Below, piece by piece: positions 1 to 10,124 of a stretch of DNA of 64,000 bases; within the stretch, counting starts at the first letter, position 1; every line of letters starts with the position of its first letter. The notes below the pieces were generated by a model. The model was not told the origin of the DNA. It made no database searches and was given only the letters and a program-made list of their open reading frames with translations. Source of the stretch: Prochlorococcus sp. AG-363-O16 (lineage in GTDB: Bacteria > Cyanobacteriota > Cyanobacteriia > PCC-6307 > Cyanobiaceae); assembly GCA_003280095.1 (NCBI GenBank), contig QCGA01000002.1, positions 52,643-116,642 of the forward strand, written 5' to 3'. The translations under genes and the position numbers were made by a program.

Positions 1-304
1 TGTCGTATATGGCTAAGCCTGAGGTAACGGAACCACCTGGTGAATTTATATATATCTGTATATCCTTTTCTGGTTCTTCAGCCTCCAGAAAAAGCATTTG
101 TGCGACAAGTGCATCTGCTACTTGATCATTGATTTCTGTTCCTAAGAAAATGATTCTTTCTCTGAGGAGCCTAGAGTAGATATCAAAGGCTCTTTCACCT
201 CGTCCAGATTGTTCAACAACTGTTGGAAGAATATCCGAGGTTGAAAGTGGGCTGCTGCCTTTCCAACGATTCTGTATGGGATGGTAGAACTGGGTATTAA
301 TCAC
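1..304 (-). CDS. clpP: ATP-dependent Clp protease proteolytic subunit ClpP (3' end outside window)
   Basis: This is the first ~101 codons of a ClpP serine peptidase, which forms the tetradecameric protease chamber working with ClpX or ClpC in the cytoplasm. I translated the reverse strand: it contains [20 protein letters not shown] and then an [16 protein letters not shown] block, both hallmarks of cyanobacterial ClpP; the catalytic Ser and His lie beyond the window edge. I chose a GTG start at 304 because it gives the usual cyanobacterial N-terminus (HPIQNRW), an in-frame TAG lies 21 bases upstream of it, and an AAGGA-like ribosome site sits about 10 bases before it. It lies just downstream of tig on the same strand, the usual tig-clpP-clpX order. 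Family assignment is certain; the start is likely. Confidence 0.93.
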   Translation of the reverse strand, partial: MINTQFYHPIQNRWKGSSPLSTSDILPTVVEQSGRGERAFDIYSRLLRERIIFLGTEINDQVADALVAQMLFLEAEEPEKDIQIYINSPGGSVTSGLAIYD

Positions 305-371
305 TCGCAAAGTTTCCTTGATCTAAGTTCACTATTGGTCATTCTATTGAATAGCCAGGTGATAGGTCGTC

Positions 372-1775
372 TCATGTCTTGCTTCCCTTTGAACTAGTAG
401 ATTTCGGTTTGTTGTTTTTTGCTTTTGCTTCGGTTTTAGGCTTATCAGCTCTATCTTCCTGAGGCTTTTCAGAAACCTTACTGTTTTGTTCAAGCCATTC
501 CAGCAGCTTTTCTTTTAGGAGATCTTCTGTTACAGCTTGTCTTAACTTTTCAGTATCGATATTTTTTTCTGCGCTTAATTCACGTTTAACTTCTTGATAT
601 TTGTTTTCTATATCAGATTCTTCAGCTTGAATCCCTTCCGCCAATGCTAAGGCTTTGAGAGCAAATGCTTGCCTAAGATTTTGTTTTGCTTCCTCTCTTG
701 AAGATTCCATTAAAGAGTTAACTAGCTCAGGAGTGAAAATGGATTTTACGTCCATTCCTTGTTGTGCAAATTGACGGGCAGTTTGTTCTATTAATTGACG
801 AATCTCTTGTTGGATAAGAGATTCGGGAAGCTCAACTTCTAATTGTTCTTCTAAAGCTTTTAAGAGTGCATCCTCTCTGTTCTTTTTGTTGCGTCTTGAT
901 GTGTCTTCTTTGAGCCTGGTTTCTAATTCTTTTCGGAGTTCATTCATATTGGATTGATCGCTTGCTTGTTTAGCAAAGGCATCGTCTAATTCAGGGAGTT
1001 CTCTCTCTTTTAATTCCTTCACTTTGATGGTGAAATTAGCTTTCCTGCCTTGAGCTTTTTCATCCTGATAATCATCTGGGAATTGGCATTCAATCTTTTT
1101 TTCAGTACCAATAGACATACCAATGATGCCCTCTATAAAACCTGGAATCATTTTTCCTGTTTCTAGGTCGACATCCATTGACTCTGCTTTCCCACCTTCG
1201 ATAGGACTTCCATCATCGCTATAGCTTCCTTCAAAGCTAACCACAGCCACATCCCCTTTCTTGGCTGAACGATTTTCTATTGGGACCAGAGTTGCTAGTT
1301 GATTTCGAGATTGTTCAATAAGTTCGTCGATTTTTTTTGGATCGAATGCAATGGTTTCTGCTTCAGCGTTGAGGTCTTTGGTGGATTTGAGCTTCGGAGT
1401 TGGAGTGATGTCTGTTTCAAAAGTCAGACTGATTGGTTGATTTGGATTGAAGTCTTCCAGGAGTGCTTCAAATCCGCCATTGATCTCTGGTTCGCAGAGG
1501 GGTTCAATTGAGGCTTGGTTGATGGCATCTTTCCATACACTTGAAAGAAGATTCTCTAGAGCCGAAGCTTTGATGCTCTTGCTGCCTACTTGTTGTAGTA
1601 GTACGGCACGTGGTACTTTTCCCTTTCTGAAACCAGCCAGTTTGACGGATCGACTTAATCGAGTGATCGCCTCTTCATAACTTGCTTGACATCGTTCTGC
1701 TGAAACATCGATTTCTACAGCTAGGCGACTAGTGGGGAGGGGTTTCGTTTGAATTTTCAATGTCGCTTGACTCAT
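372..1775 (-). CDS. tig: Trigger factor (ribosome-associated chaperone and prolyl isomerase)
   Basis: Trigger factor binds the ribosomal exit tunnel and shields nascent chains. The 467-residue product shows the ribosome-docking GFRKGK signature at residues 48-53, an FKBP-like prolyl isomerase domain at about 165-255 (GDVAVVSFEG through PGFIEGIIGM), and a long helical C-terminal substrate-cradling domain to about 435. The last 30 residues are a Lys/Ser-rich low-complexity tail, common in picocyanobacterial homologues. It is divergent from asd with a 178-bp shared upstream region, and precedes clpP by 67 bp on the same strand, so the two are probably co-transcribed, linking folding with proteolysis. 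Confidence 0.97.
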   Translation of the reverse strand: MSQATLKIQTKPLPTSRLAVEIDVSAERCQASYEEAITRLSRSVKLAGFRKGKVPRAVLLQQVGSKSIKASALENLLSSVWKDAINQASIEPLCEPEINGGFEALLEDFNPNQPISLTFETDITPTPKLKSTKDLNAEAETIAFDPKKIDELIEQSRNQLATLVPIENRSAKKGDVAVVSFEGSYSDDGSPIEGGKAESMDVDLETGKMIPGFIEGIIGMSIGTEKKIECQFPDDYQDEKAQGRKANFTIKVKELKERELPELDDAFAKQASDQSNMNELRKELETRLKEDTSRRNKKNREDALLKALEEQLEVELPESLIQQEIRQLIEQTARQFAQQGMDVKSIFTPELVNSLMESSREEAKQNLRQAFALKALALAEGIQAEESDIENKYQEVKRELSAEKNIDTEKLRQAVTEDLLKEKLLEWLEQNSKVSEKPQEDRADKPKTEAKAKNNKPKSTSSKGSKT

Positions 1776-1953
1776 TGGTTCGCTTCGTCGTACTAGTAGC
1801 TCAACACCTTAAAGAATGAGGTGATGACGTTCGCAACGTATTGTGGCCTAACCATTGTCCATGTAGAAGGCTTTATTGCTTTACCTCATAGGACTCAGTT
1901 CTATTCCTAGCTCAACTCATTTGTTCTCCGTCTATACCTGAATACTTCATTCG

Positions 1954-2982
1954 TTGACTGCACTCACCCTCCCTCAAAAACCACTCACAGTCGCTTTGCT
2001 TGGTTCAACTGGCGCTGTCGGTCAAGAGCTTCTAAAGCTTTTAGAGGAGAGAGCTTTTCCTGTGGGAGAACTTCGTTTGCTTGCGTCCCAACGTTCTGCG
2101 GGAACAATTCAATTTTGGAATGGTTCTTCTTTGAAAGTGAGAGAGGTTAATGAATCTGAATTTGATGGTGTTGATTTAGTGTTGGCTTCGGCAGGCAGTG
2201 GAATATCACGTAGGTGGAGAGAAGTTATCAGTAAAGCTGGAGCAATAATGATTGACAATTCAAGTGCATTCCGAATGGAACCAGGTGTTCCATTGGTTGT
2301 CCCTGAAGTTAATCCTCAAGCAATTAAGACTCATAGAGGTTTAATTGCTAATCCAAATTGCACAACTATTCTTTTGACTGTTGTACTTGCACCATTGGCC
2401 TCTTTGAAGCCAATTCGTAGAGTCGTAGTAACTACTTATCAGTCAGCTAGTGGTGCAGGTGCACGCGCAATGGATGAGTTGAAGCAATTGAGTCATGAGG
2501 TCTTACAAGGTCGAACACCTAAGAGCAAGGTCTTGCCTTATTCACTGGCTTTTAATTTATTTCTTCACAACTCCCCTCTGCAATTAAATAGTTATTGTGA
2601 AGAGGAGATGAAGATGGTTAATGAGACTAGAAAGATTATGAATCTTCCAAACTTACTTTTGTCAGCAACTTGTGTACGTGTTCCAGTATTAAGAGCTCAT
2701 TCTGAGTCAGTCAATATTGAATTTTCTGAATCACTTTCTCCCGGTCAAGCTAGAGACATATTAAATACTTCTGAGGGAGTCGAACTGATTGACGATTTTA
2801 ATAATAACCGTTTCCCAATGCCAATCGATGTTGCAGGGAGGGACCCCGTAGCGGTAGGCAGGATTAGACAAGATATTAGTGAGCCTAATGCATTAGAGCT
2901 ATGGTTATGTGGAGATCAAATTCGTAAAGGTGCAGCATTAAATGCAATACAAATTGCTGAACTCTTGTTATCTCGATCATGA
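1954..2982 (+). CDS. asd: Aspartate-semialdehyde dehydrogenase
   Basis: Reduces aspartyl phosphate to aspartate semialdehyde, the branch point for lysine/diaminopimelate, threonine and methionine. The 342-residue protein has the N-terminal NADP loop GSTGAVG (residues 17-23), the catalytic cysteine in NPNCTT (C136) and the acid/base histidine in RAHSES (H249). Start is a TTG at 1954, which gives the normal length. It overlaps dapA by 4 bp (ATGA), so the two lysine-pathway genes are translationally coupled. The kinase for the preceding step is encoded separately at 10.1-11.9 kb. Confidence 0.96.
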   Translation: MTALTLPQKPLTVALLGSTGAVGQELLKLLEERAFPVGELRLLASQRSAGTIQFWNGSSLKVREVNESEFDGVDLVLASAGSGISRRWREVISKAGAIMIDNSSAFRMEPGVPLVVPEVNPQAIKTHRGLIANPNCTTILLTVVLAPLASLKPIRRVVVTTYQSASGAGARAMDELKQLSHEVLQGRTPKSKVLPYSLAFNLFLHNSPLQLNSYCEEEMKMVNETRKIMNLPNLLLSATCVRVPVLRAHSESVNIEFSESLSPGQARDILNTSEGVELIDDFNNNRFPMPIDVAGRDPVAVGRIRQDISEPNALELWLCGDQIRKGAALNAIQIAELLLSRS

Positions 2983-3887
2983 GTTCTTTCGCTGAATTGT
3001 CTCCAATACCTTTTGGTCGATTGCTTACAGCAATGGTCACTCCGTTTGATGATTGTGGTTGTGTTGACTTTGCTTTGGCTGGAAGATTGGCTCGTTACCT
3101 TGTTGATGAGGGTTCTGATGGCCTTGTTGTTTGTGGAACCACTGGTGAGTCTCCAACACTTAGTTGGCAAGAGCAACATCAATTGCTAGATGCAGTCAGA
3201 CAAGCAGTCGGTCCGGGAGTGAAAATTTTGGCTGGCACAGGAAGTAACAGCACCGCTGAAGCTGTGCAAGCGACTTGTGAAGCAGCAGCAGCCGGTGCTG
3301 ATGGTGCTCTTGTTGTTGTTCCCTATTACAACAAGCCACCACAAGAAGGTTTGGAGGAGCATTTTCGAGTTATTTCTTCATCTGCTCCAGATTTGCCATT
3401 GATGCTTTACAACATCCCTGGAAGAACGGGTTGCTCGATTGAGCCAAAGACAGTTGCAAGTCTGATGGATTGTAAAAACCTGGTTAGCTTTAAAGCAGCA
3501 AGTGGAACAATCGACGAGGTAACGCAATTAAGACTAGAATGTGGTTCTCGTTTGGCTGTATACAGTGGTGATGACAGTTTGTTATTGCCCATGTTGTCAG
3601 TAGGGGCTGTCGGAGTGGTTAGCGTGGCTAGTCATTTGGTTGGAAAACGTATAAAGGCAATGATTGATGCCTATCTCAGTGGTGAGACGGCTTTGGCTCT
3701 TGGATATCACGAGCAACTTCAGCCTTTATTTCAAGCATTGTTTGCTACTACTAATCCGATCCCTGTAAAAGCAGCTCTTGAGTTGAATGGATGGCGTGTC
3801 GGCCCACCTCGTAGTCCTTTGATCCCTTTGAACCATGCAATGAGAGAATCACTTGAAAATGTCCTTAACGCCCTTCGTCAAACGTGA
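2979..3887 (+). CDS. dapA: 4-hydroxy-tetrahydrodipicolinate synthase
   Basis: Condenses pyruvate with aspartate semialdehyde, the first committed step to diaminopimelate and lysine. The 302-residue TIM-barrel protein carries GTTGES (residues 53-58), the catalytic tyrosine in YNIPGRTG (Y144) and the Schiff-base lysine in FKAASG (K172). Its ATG overlaps the asd stop codon, so translation is likely coupled and the product channels straight from the preceding enzyme. Length and motifs are fully typical of the DapA family. Confidence 0.97.
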   Translation: MSSFAELSPIPFGRLLTAMVTPFDDCGCVDFALAGRLARYLVDEGSDGLVVCGTTGESPTLSWQEQHQLLDAVRQAVGPGVKILAGTGSNSTAEAVQATCEAAAAGADGALVVVPYYNKPPQEGLEEHFRVISSSAPDLPLMLYNIPGRTGCSIEPKTVASLMDCKNLVSFKAASGTIDEVTQLRLECGSRLAVYSGDDSLLLPMLSVGAVGVVSVASHLVGKRIKAMIDAYLSGETALALGYHEQLQPLFQALFATTNPIPVKAALELNGWRVGPPRSPLIPLNHAMRESLENVLNALRQT

Positions 3888-3912
3888 CGCATTGGCTTTT
3901 CGCATTGGCTTT
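3888..3912. repeat. Short tandem direct repeat between dapA and rnj
   Basis: A 13-base unit beginning CGCATTGGCTTT at 3888 is followed immediately by a 12-base copy at 3901. It lies directly after the dapA stop. It shows no dyad symmetry typical of a terminator and its role, if any, is unknown. Confidence 0.5.
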
Positions 3913-3964
3913 GACCTCTTAGCGATCTATCTCCATTTTCCCAGTTAGTTTTATACGCGTTTCC

Positions 3965-5968
3965 ATGACGTCTAGCACAAACAATTCTTCGAATATCAGA
4001 ACTAATACTTCTGTTTCCAAGTCATCTAGCAGCTCTCGATTGCGAGTTATTCCCTTGGGGGGCCTTCATGAGATCGGGAAAAACACCTGTGTTTTTGAGT
4101 ATGGCGATGACATCATGCTCGTTGATGCTGGTTTGGCATTTCCAAGCGATGGAATGCATGGTGTCAATGTAGTGATGCCTGATACGACATATCTTCGTGA
4201 AAATCAGAATCGGATTCGAGGAATGATCGTTACACATGGTCATGAGGACCATATTGGTGGAATTTCACATCATCTGAAGCATTTCAAGATACCTGTCATT
4301 CATGGGCCTCGTTTGGCTATGTCAATGCTTCAGGGAAAGATGGAAGAGGCTGGTGTAACTGATCGAACCATAATTCAAACTGTTGGTCCGAGAGATGTCG
4401 TTAAGGTTGGCCAACATTTTTCGGTCGAATTTATTCGGAATACTCATTCGATGGCTGATAGTTTTTCATTGGCTATCACAACCCCTGTTGGAACAGTAAT
4501 TTTTACAGGTGATTTTAAGTTCGATCACACACCTGTAGATGGCGAATATTTTGATTTGGCCCGCCTTGCTCATCATGGTGAGAAGGGTGTTCTTTGTTTA
4601 TTTAGTGATTCAACTAATGCTGAGGTTCCTGGTTTTTGTCCTTCGGAAAGATCAGTATTTCCTTGTTTAGATCGTCATATTTCTCAGGCAGAGGGAAGGG
4701 TAATTGTGACGACTTTTGCAAGCTCTATTCATCGAGTTTCGATGATTCTTGAGTTAGCTCTTAAGAACGGTCGAAAAGTAGGGTTGCTTGGTAGGTCGAT
4801 GATTAATGTAATTGCTAAAGCTAGGGAGCTTGGATATATGCGGGCACCTGATGATTTGTTTGTACCAATTAAGCAGATTCGCGATATGCCAGATCGTGAA
4901 ACTTTGTTGTTGATGACTGGGAGTCAGGGAGAACCATTAGCAGCTCTTAGTCGAATTTCACGTGGAGAACATCAGCATGTTCAAGTAAAGACTACTGACA
5001 CCATCATTTTCTCAGCAAGCCCTATACCAGGAAATACAATTTCAGTTGTCAATACAATTGATAGGTTGATGATGTTGGGCGCAAAAGTTGTTTATGGAAA
5101 ATCAGAAGGAATTCATGTTTCAGGACATGGATTCCAAGAGGATCAAAAACTAATGCTTGCATTAACTAAGCCAAAGTTTTTTGTTCCAGTTCATGGTGAA
5201 CATCGCATGCTTGTTTGTCATAGTAAGAGTGCTCAATCGATGGGATTGCCATCAGATAATATTCTGATACTTGATAATGGTGACGTTGTAGAGTTAACAC
5301 CAGATTCAATTTCCAAGGGTGATTCTGTTAAAGCTGGAATTGAGTTATTAGATGCTTCTCGCAATGGAATTGTTGATTCTCGTGTGTTGAAGGAACGTCA
5401 ACAACTTGCTGAAGATGGAGTCGTAACTGTTTTGGTAGCAGTTAGTACTGATGGCGTAATGGTTGCGCCTCCAAGAGTAAATATTCGTGGAGTAGTTACT
5501 TCGGCTGATGCTCGTAAAATGTCTTTATGGACTGAACGAGAAATCTCTTGGGTTTTAGAGAATCGTTGGAGACAATTAACTCGTCAAACTGGAGGGAAAG
5601 TTCCAGAGGTTGATTGGATGGGAGTGCAGCGTGAGGTTGAGGTTGGTCTGGCTCGTCGAATGCGTAGAGAACTGCAGGTTGAACCTTTGATTGTTTGTCT
5701 TGTACAACCAGCTCCTGGAGGTACACCCGCCTACAAGGGTCGCCTAGATGATGAGGGTGAGAAAAAGTCTTTAACAACCCAAAGAGAGTCTGCTCCTAAC
5801 AGAGGGACTCCAAAACCTTCGAAATCACTCAATAAAGGCAGTTCATCTAATGGTGATGTTGAGAATACAGAAAAGGCAGATACATCTAAGAGTTCAACAG
5901 CAAAAAGCGATTTAATTCCTGAAGTACCATCTGGTCGTACTCGTCGAAGGAGATCAGCAGTCGCCTAA
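3965..5968 (+). CDS. rnj: Ribonuclease J
   Basis: A metallo-beta-lactamase/beta-CASP ribonuclease with 5' exonuclease and endonuclease activity, a main mRNA-decay enzyme in cyanobacteria. The zinc ligands HGHEDH are at residues 91-96, followed by the FTGDFKFDH and SDSTNAEVPG motifs and the beta-CASP segments around MTGSQGEP and VHGEHRM. The 667-residue protein has a Ser/Thr/Asn-rich N-terminal extension of about 24 residues and a C-terminal basic/Ser-rich tail from about residue 590, both common in cyanobacterial RNase J. The 3' end overlaps the 3' end of tilS by 15 bp on the opposite strand. Confidence 0.95.
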   Translation: MTSSTNNSSNIRTNTSVSKSSSSSRLRVIPLGGLHEIGKNTCVFEYGDDIMLVDAGLAFPSDGMHGVNVVMPDTTYLRENQNRIRGMIVTHGHEDHIGGISHHLKHFKIPVIHGPRLAMSMLQGKMEEAGVTDRTIIQTVGPRDVVKVGQHFSVEFIRNTHSMADSFSLAITTPVGTVIFTGDFKFDHTPVDGEYFDLARLAHHGEKGVLCLFSDSTNAEVPGFCPSERSVFPCLDRHISQAEGRVIVTTFASSIHRVSMILELALKNGRKVGLLGRSMINVIAKARELGYMRAPDDLFVPIKQIRDMPDRETLLLMTGSQGEPLAALSRISRGEHQHVQVKTTDTIIFSASPIPGNTISVVNTIDRLMMLGAKVVYGKSEGIHVSGHGFQEDQKLMLALTKPKFFVPVHGEHRMLVCHSKSAQSMGLPSDNILILDNGDVVELTPDSISKGDSVKAGIELLDASRNGIVDSRVLKERQQLAEDGVVTVLVAVSTDGVMVAPPRVNIRGVVTSADARKMSLWTEREISWVLENRWRQLTRQTGGKVPEVDWMGVQREVEVGLARRMRRELQVEPLIVCLVQPAPGGTPAYKGRLDDEGEKKSLTTQRESAPNRGTPKPSKSLNKGSSSNGDVENTEKADTSKSSTAKSDLIPEVPSGRTRRRRSAVA

Positions 5969-7003
5969 CTTTTCTTCCATTGGTCTGATTAAGTAGATTG
6001 ACTCTCGATCCCATTCCAATTTCCACCCTCTGGCTAAATGACTGGAGCTAGGGGGATTCCCTTTGTTAATTCTTTGACCGATATCTCTTATTTGTTGTGC
6101 GGTGGTAATTGGGCCTCCTGATTCTTGAAGCCAAGTAGTTAATAATGATGTTCTTAGTGATAATGGCAACTCAGATAATTGATTTCTGCATAGCCCCTTT
6201 GGGCGAGATAGTTGTTTTATAGCTAGTGAAGTGAGATGATCTTTATCGTTTTTATAATTAGAAAGTCGTTCTGCTAAAGCTGCAATCCTAAGAGTGCAAT
6301 TTGGATAAAGAGATTCCAATACTGGAAGTATTTCTAATCTGAGACGGTTTCTGGTGAAGTTTTTATTTTCATTTGTTGGGTCTAGCCAGATAGGTAAATT
6401 GAGTTCTTTACAGATTTGGGCAGTTTCATTTCTGCTAAAACAAAGCATTGGACGAACTAGAGAAACTTTTGGATTGGGTGAGCTGTTCAGTGATCTAGAT
6501 TTCTTCATACTGCTCAATCCCGCCAAGTCTGCACCACGTGCAAGGTTGATGAGCAAGGTTTCAGTACGATCTGTAGCTGTGTGTCCTGTAACTACATATC
6601 TATAAGGTTTTTCTTTGTTTGTTGATGACAGTAATTGAACTTCTTGGAAAAGGTTCTGATATCGCCAGTTTCTTGCTTCGGCTTCGTTATTTGTGCTGTG
6701 TGGTCCTGCCTTTTTAGATGAAAAAGGTAGATCTCGATTGTCACACCATTGCTTCAGTCCCTCTGAAATCTTCGTTGATTCCTGGTGCCAATTGTGGTTA
6801 CCATGCCATATATGAAGTTTCCAGTTGTGTAATCTTCGTAGATCAATTAATAGTCCAAGGAGGGCCATAGAATCTTGCCCGCCGGAAATAGCAAGAAGTA
6901 GTGAATTACCCTTCGGAAGAAGACTTGGATTTGTTGTTAATTCGTGATGCAGCCGTTTATGCCAAATAGTCCATGGCTTTTCACGGGAATGGGGTTGGTT
7001 CAT
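5954..7003 (-). CDS. tilS: tRNA(Ile)-lysidine synthetase
   Basis: Converts C34 of tRNA-Ile(CAU) to lysidine with ATP and lysine so that AUA is read as isoleucine; essential in most bacteria. The PP-loop signature SGGQDS is at residues 40-45, followed by the family blocks IWHGNH and VVTGHTATDRTETLLINLARG. At 349 residues it is of the shorter cyanobacterial form. It converges on rnj with a 15-bp tail-to-tail overlap, leaving no room for an independent terminator between them. Confidence 0.94.
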   Translation of the reverse strand: MNQPHSREKPWTIWHKRLHHELTTNPSLLPKGNSLLLAISGGQDSMALLGLLIDLRRLHNWKLHIWHGNHNWHQESTKISEGLKQWCDNRDLPFSSKKAGPHSTNNEAEARNWRYQNLFQEVQLLSSTNKEKPYRYVVTGHTATDRTETLLINLARGADLAGLSSMKKSRSLNSSPNPKVSLVRPMLCFSRNETAQICKELNLPIWLDPTNENKNFTRNRLRLEILPVLESLYPNCTLRIAALAERLSNYKNDKDHLTSLAIKQLSRPKGLCRNQLSELPLSLRTSLLTTWLQESGGPITTAQQIRDIGQRINKGNPPSSSHLARGWKLEWDRESIYLIRPMEEKLGDC

Positions 7004-7083
7004 GCAAGAGAGATTATCTATAAACGCAACTTTGCTGCTTGGCCTTGATTAATGGCACAATCGGTTTATTCGTTTTTAGTTGG

Positions 7084-7860
7084 ATGAAGCGCTTAAGTCA
7101 TTTGCCTGTGCCATTTAGGAAGAATCTTGCAGAACGTCGAGTTTTGAAGGTTATTTCTGGATTGAATAATTTTGAGGCTGCGTCAGTTAAAAAAATCTCT
7201 AAGGCCGCTGCATTTGGAGGAGCTGATTTCCTTGATGTGGCATGTGATCCTGATTTGGTTCGATTGGCTATCAAAACATCTGATCTTCCTGTTTGTGTTA
7301 GTGCGGTTGATCCGTTTCTTTTCCCAAAAGCTGTGGAGGCTGGCGCTGCAATGATAGAGATTGGTAATTTTGATTCTTTTTATGAGAAGGGTAGATTTTT
7401 TTATGCAGAAGAAGTTTTGGGTTTAACTAAGGAGTCACGAAAATTGCTCCCAGACACTCCCTTGTCTGTGACTGTTCCTCACGTGCTTCCATTGGATCAG
7501 CAGGAGCATTTGGCTTTGGAATTAGTTGATGCAGGAGCCGATTTGATTCAAACTGAGGGTGGGAAAAGTGCCAGGCCATTAAGTTCAGGAGTGCACGGAC
7601 TAATAGAAAAAGCTTCACCAACCCTTGCAGCTACCGTTTCCATTGTTAATGCCTTGAAAAAGGCAAATAAAGTTGTCCCTGTGATATCAGCTTCTGGACT
7701 TTCAGCGATTACTTTGCCTCTAGCGGTTGCTTGTGGTTCTTCAGGCGGAGGGGTTGGTTCAGCAATAAATCGTCTTGATGATGATTTGTTGATGGTAGCT
7801 GAAGTCAAACGTCTGAGAGCGTCTCTAGATCAGGTTCAACAGCCAATCCCATTCTTCTAA
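7084..7860 (+). CDS. ycf23: Ycf23/DUF561 family protein
   Basis: A conserved protein of cyanobacteria and red-algal plastids with a TIM-barrel-like pattern; its biochemical role is not established. The family core begins at RVLKVISGLNNF and continues through GGADFLDVACD, LPVCVSAVDP and QTEGGKS. The frame stays open upstream to a TTG at 7039, but the ATG at 7084 gives MKRLSHLPV and the usual family N-terminus (258 residues), so I take it as the start. It stands alone between tilS (divergent) and uvrB (same strand, 170 bp downstream). Family recognition is firm; the function remains unknown. Confidence 0.85.
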   Translation: MKRLSHLPVPFRKNLAERRVLKVISGLNNFEAASVKKISKAAAFGGADFLDVACDPDLVRLAIKTSDLPVCVSAVDPFLFPKAVEAGAAMIEIGNFDSFYEKGRFFYAEEVLGLTKESRKLLPDTPLSVTVPHVLPLDQQEHLALELVDAGADLIQTEGGKSARPLSSGVHGLIEKASPTLAATVSIVNALKKANKVVPVISASGLSAITLPLAVACGSSGGGVGSAINRLDDDLLMVAEVKRLRASLDQVQQPIPFF

Positions 7861-8030
7861 GGTTTTGAGTTGGAGGCTTTGTACTTGTAGAAAAGAATAT
7901 TTCTGCTTTTTTCGAGTTGAGGTTGCAGTGACGGTTGGTTTGTTGCTGAAAATGTTTTATAGGTTTTGCTTTATATAGAAATTTTGTTGATGTTATTGCT
8001 TAATCTGTAACGTTGCCCTTTTAGCTGGAA

Positions 8031-10067
8031 ATGCCCCAATATCACCTTCAGGCTCCTTATAGCCCTAAAGGGGATCAACCTAAAGCTATCTCTTCTTTGG
8101 TTCAGGGGGTTAATGAAGGACGGAAATTTCAGACTCTTCTTGGTGCAACCGGAACAGGGAAGACTTTTACGATTGCAAATGTTATTGCTGAGACTGAACG
8201 TCCAGCACTTGTTTTGGCTCATAACAAAACATTGGCTGCACAACTTTGCAATGAATTAAGAGAGTTCTTTCCTGAGAATGCTGTTGAGTATTTCATTTCT
8301 TATTATGACTACTATCAGCCGGAGGCTTATGTTCCTGTCAGTGATACTTACATAGCGAAAACAGCCTCAATTAATGAGGAGATAGATATGTTACGCCATT
8401 CGGCAACACGTTCACTTTTTGAACGTAAAGATGTCATTGTTGTTGCCTCAATTAGCTGTATCTATGGCTTAGGGATTCCAAGTGAGTATTTAAAGGCAGC
8501 TGTTCAATTCTCCGTAGGTAAGACAATTGATCTTCGAGTTTCATTGAGAGAATTAGTTAATAATCAATATACTAGAAATGATATTGATATTGCCCGTGGA
8601 AGATTCAGGCTAAAGGGTGACGTTTTAGAGATTGGACCGGCTTATGAGGATCGTTTGGTCAGAATCGAATTTTTCGGTGATGAGGTTGAGGCAATCAGGT
8701 ATGTTGACCCAATTACGGGAGAAATAATTCATAGTGTTCAATCAGTTAGTATTTACCCAGCGAAACACTTTGTGACTCCAAAAGATAGACTTCAAATCGC
8801 AATAAATTCAATTAGTTCAGAGTTACAACTTCAATTAGATTTCCTTAAAGATAATGGAAAATTGTTGGAAGCACAGCGCTTGGAACAAAGAACTACTTAT
8901 GACTTAGAGATGTTAAGAGAAGTAGGTTATTGTAATGGCGTTGAAAATTATGCTAGACATTTGTCGGGACGACTCAAGGGGAGTCCTCCTGAATGTTTAA
9001 TTGATTACTTTCCTGATAATTGGTTACTTTTAATTGATGAAAGTCATGTTACATGTTCTCAACTACAGGCTATGTACAACGGGGATCAATCAAGGAAAAA
9101 AGTTCTTATTGATCATGGATTCCGTTTGTCAAGTGCTGCAGATAATCGACCTTTGAAAAGTGAGGAGTTTTGGGCGAAAGCAAAACAAACAGTTTTTATT
9201 AGTGCCACTCCAGGTGATTGGGAACTTACTCAAAGTGAAGGGAATATTGCTGAGCAAGTAATACGTCCCACTGGTGTATTAGACCCTATTGTTGAGGTTA
9301 GGCCAACACAAGGCCAAGTGGATGATTTAATAGATGAGATAAAAACTCGTTCAGAACGGAAAGAAAGAGTATTGGTGACAACTCTTACTAAAAGAATGGC
9401 TGAAGATCTTACCGATTATCTTTCAGAAAAAGAAATTAAAGTTAGATATTTGCATTCTGAGATACATTCAATTGAAAGAATCGAAATTATCCAGGATTTG
9501 CGAATAGGTACTTACGATGTATTAGTAGGGGTGAATTTATTACGAGAAGGTTTGGATTTACCAGAAGTTTCTTTAGTAGTTATTCTGGACGCAGATAAAG
9601 AGGGTTTTTTGCGGGCTGAACGATCATTGATACAAACTATTGGTAGAGCAGCTAGACATGTTGATGGAGTGGCAATTATGTATGCTGATAATTTGACGAA
9701 TTCAATGGCTAGAGCAATACAGGAAACTCAACGTAGACGAGATTTGCAAAAATCCTACAATGATAAATATGGGATCACTCCTAAACCAGCTGGTAAGAAA
9801 TCTAATAATTCAATATTATCCTTTTTGGAACTTTCACGTAGATTGCATCAGGATTTAAGCTCTAAAGATTTTATTCAGGTCGCTGATAAAGTATCGAAAG
9901 AACTTGTTGAAACTGGCTTATCAGAAGTTTCTCTTGATGCATTACCGGAATTGATTGATAAACTTGAGATCAAGATGAAACATGCTGCAAAGGATCTTGA
10001 TTTTGAGAAGGCAGCTATTTTTAGAGATAGAATTCAAAAATTAAGACATAAGCTCATAGGAAAATAA
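8031..10067 (+). CDS. uvrB: Excinuclease ABC subunit B
   Basis: UvrB is the damage-verifying helicase-like subunit of nucleotide excision repair, loaded by UvrA and recruiting UvrC. The 678-residue protein has the Walker A motif GATGTGKT (residues 38-45), the aromatic beta-hairpin segment [10 protein letters not shown] used for strand probing (91-100), a DESH box near residue 338, helicase motifs including [13 protein letters not shown], and a C-terminal UVR domain (residues ~635-675, [16 protein letters not shown]) that contacts UvrC. Length and order of motifs are typical. An ATG at 8031 gives the usual N-terminus. Confidence 0.97.
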   Translation: MPQYHLQAPYSPKGDQPKAISSLVQGVNEGRKFQTLLGATGTGKTFTIANVIAETERPALVLAHNKTLAAQLCNELREFFPENAVEYFISYYDYYQPEAYVPVSDTYIAKTASINEEIDMLRHSATRSLFERKDVIVVASISCIYGLGIPSEYLKAAVQFSVGKTIDLRVSLRELVNNQYTRNDIDIARGRFRLKGDVLEIGPAYEDRLVRIEFFGDEVEAIRYVDPITGEIIHSVQSVSIYPAKHFVTPKDRLQIAINSISSELQLQLDFLKDNGKLLEAQRLEQRTTYDLEMLREVGYCNGVENYARHLSGRLKGSPPECLIDYFPDNWLLLIDESHVTCSQLQAMYNGDQSRKKVLIDHGFRLSSAADNRPLKSEEFWAKAKQTVFISATPGDWELTQSEGNIAEQVIRPTGVLDPIVEVRPTQGQVDDLIDEIKTRSERKERVLVTTLTKRMAEDLTDYLSEKEIKVRYLHSEIHSIERIEIIQDLRIGTYDVLVGVNLLREGLDLPEVSLVVILDADKEGFLRAERSLIQTIGRAARHVDGVAIMYADNLTNSMARAIQETQRRRDLQKSYNDKYGITPKPAGKKSNNSILSFLELSRRLHQDLSSKDFIQVADKVSKELVETGLSEVSLDALPELIDKLEIKMKHAAKDLDFEKAAIFRDRIQKLRHKLIGK

Positions 10068-10124
10068 AAAAGTCAGATCTTTCAGAACTTTAATCTAAGT
10101 TAATCAAGCATGTTTATGAAATAT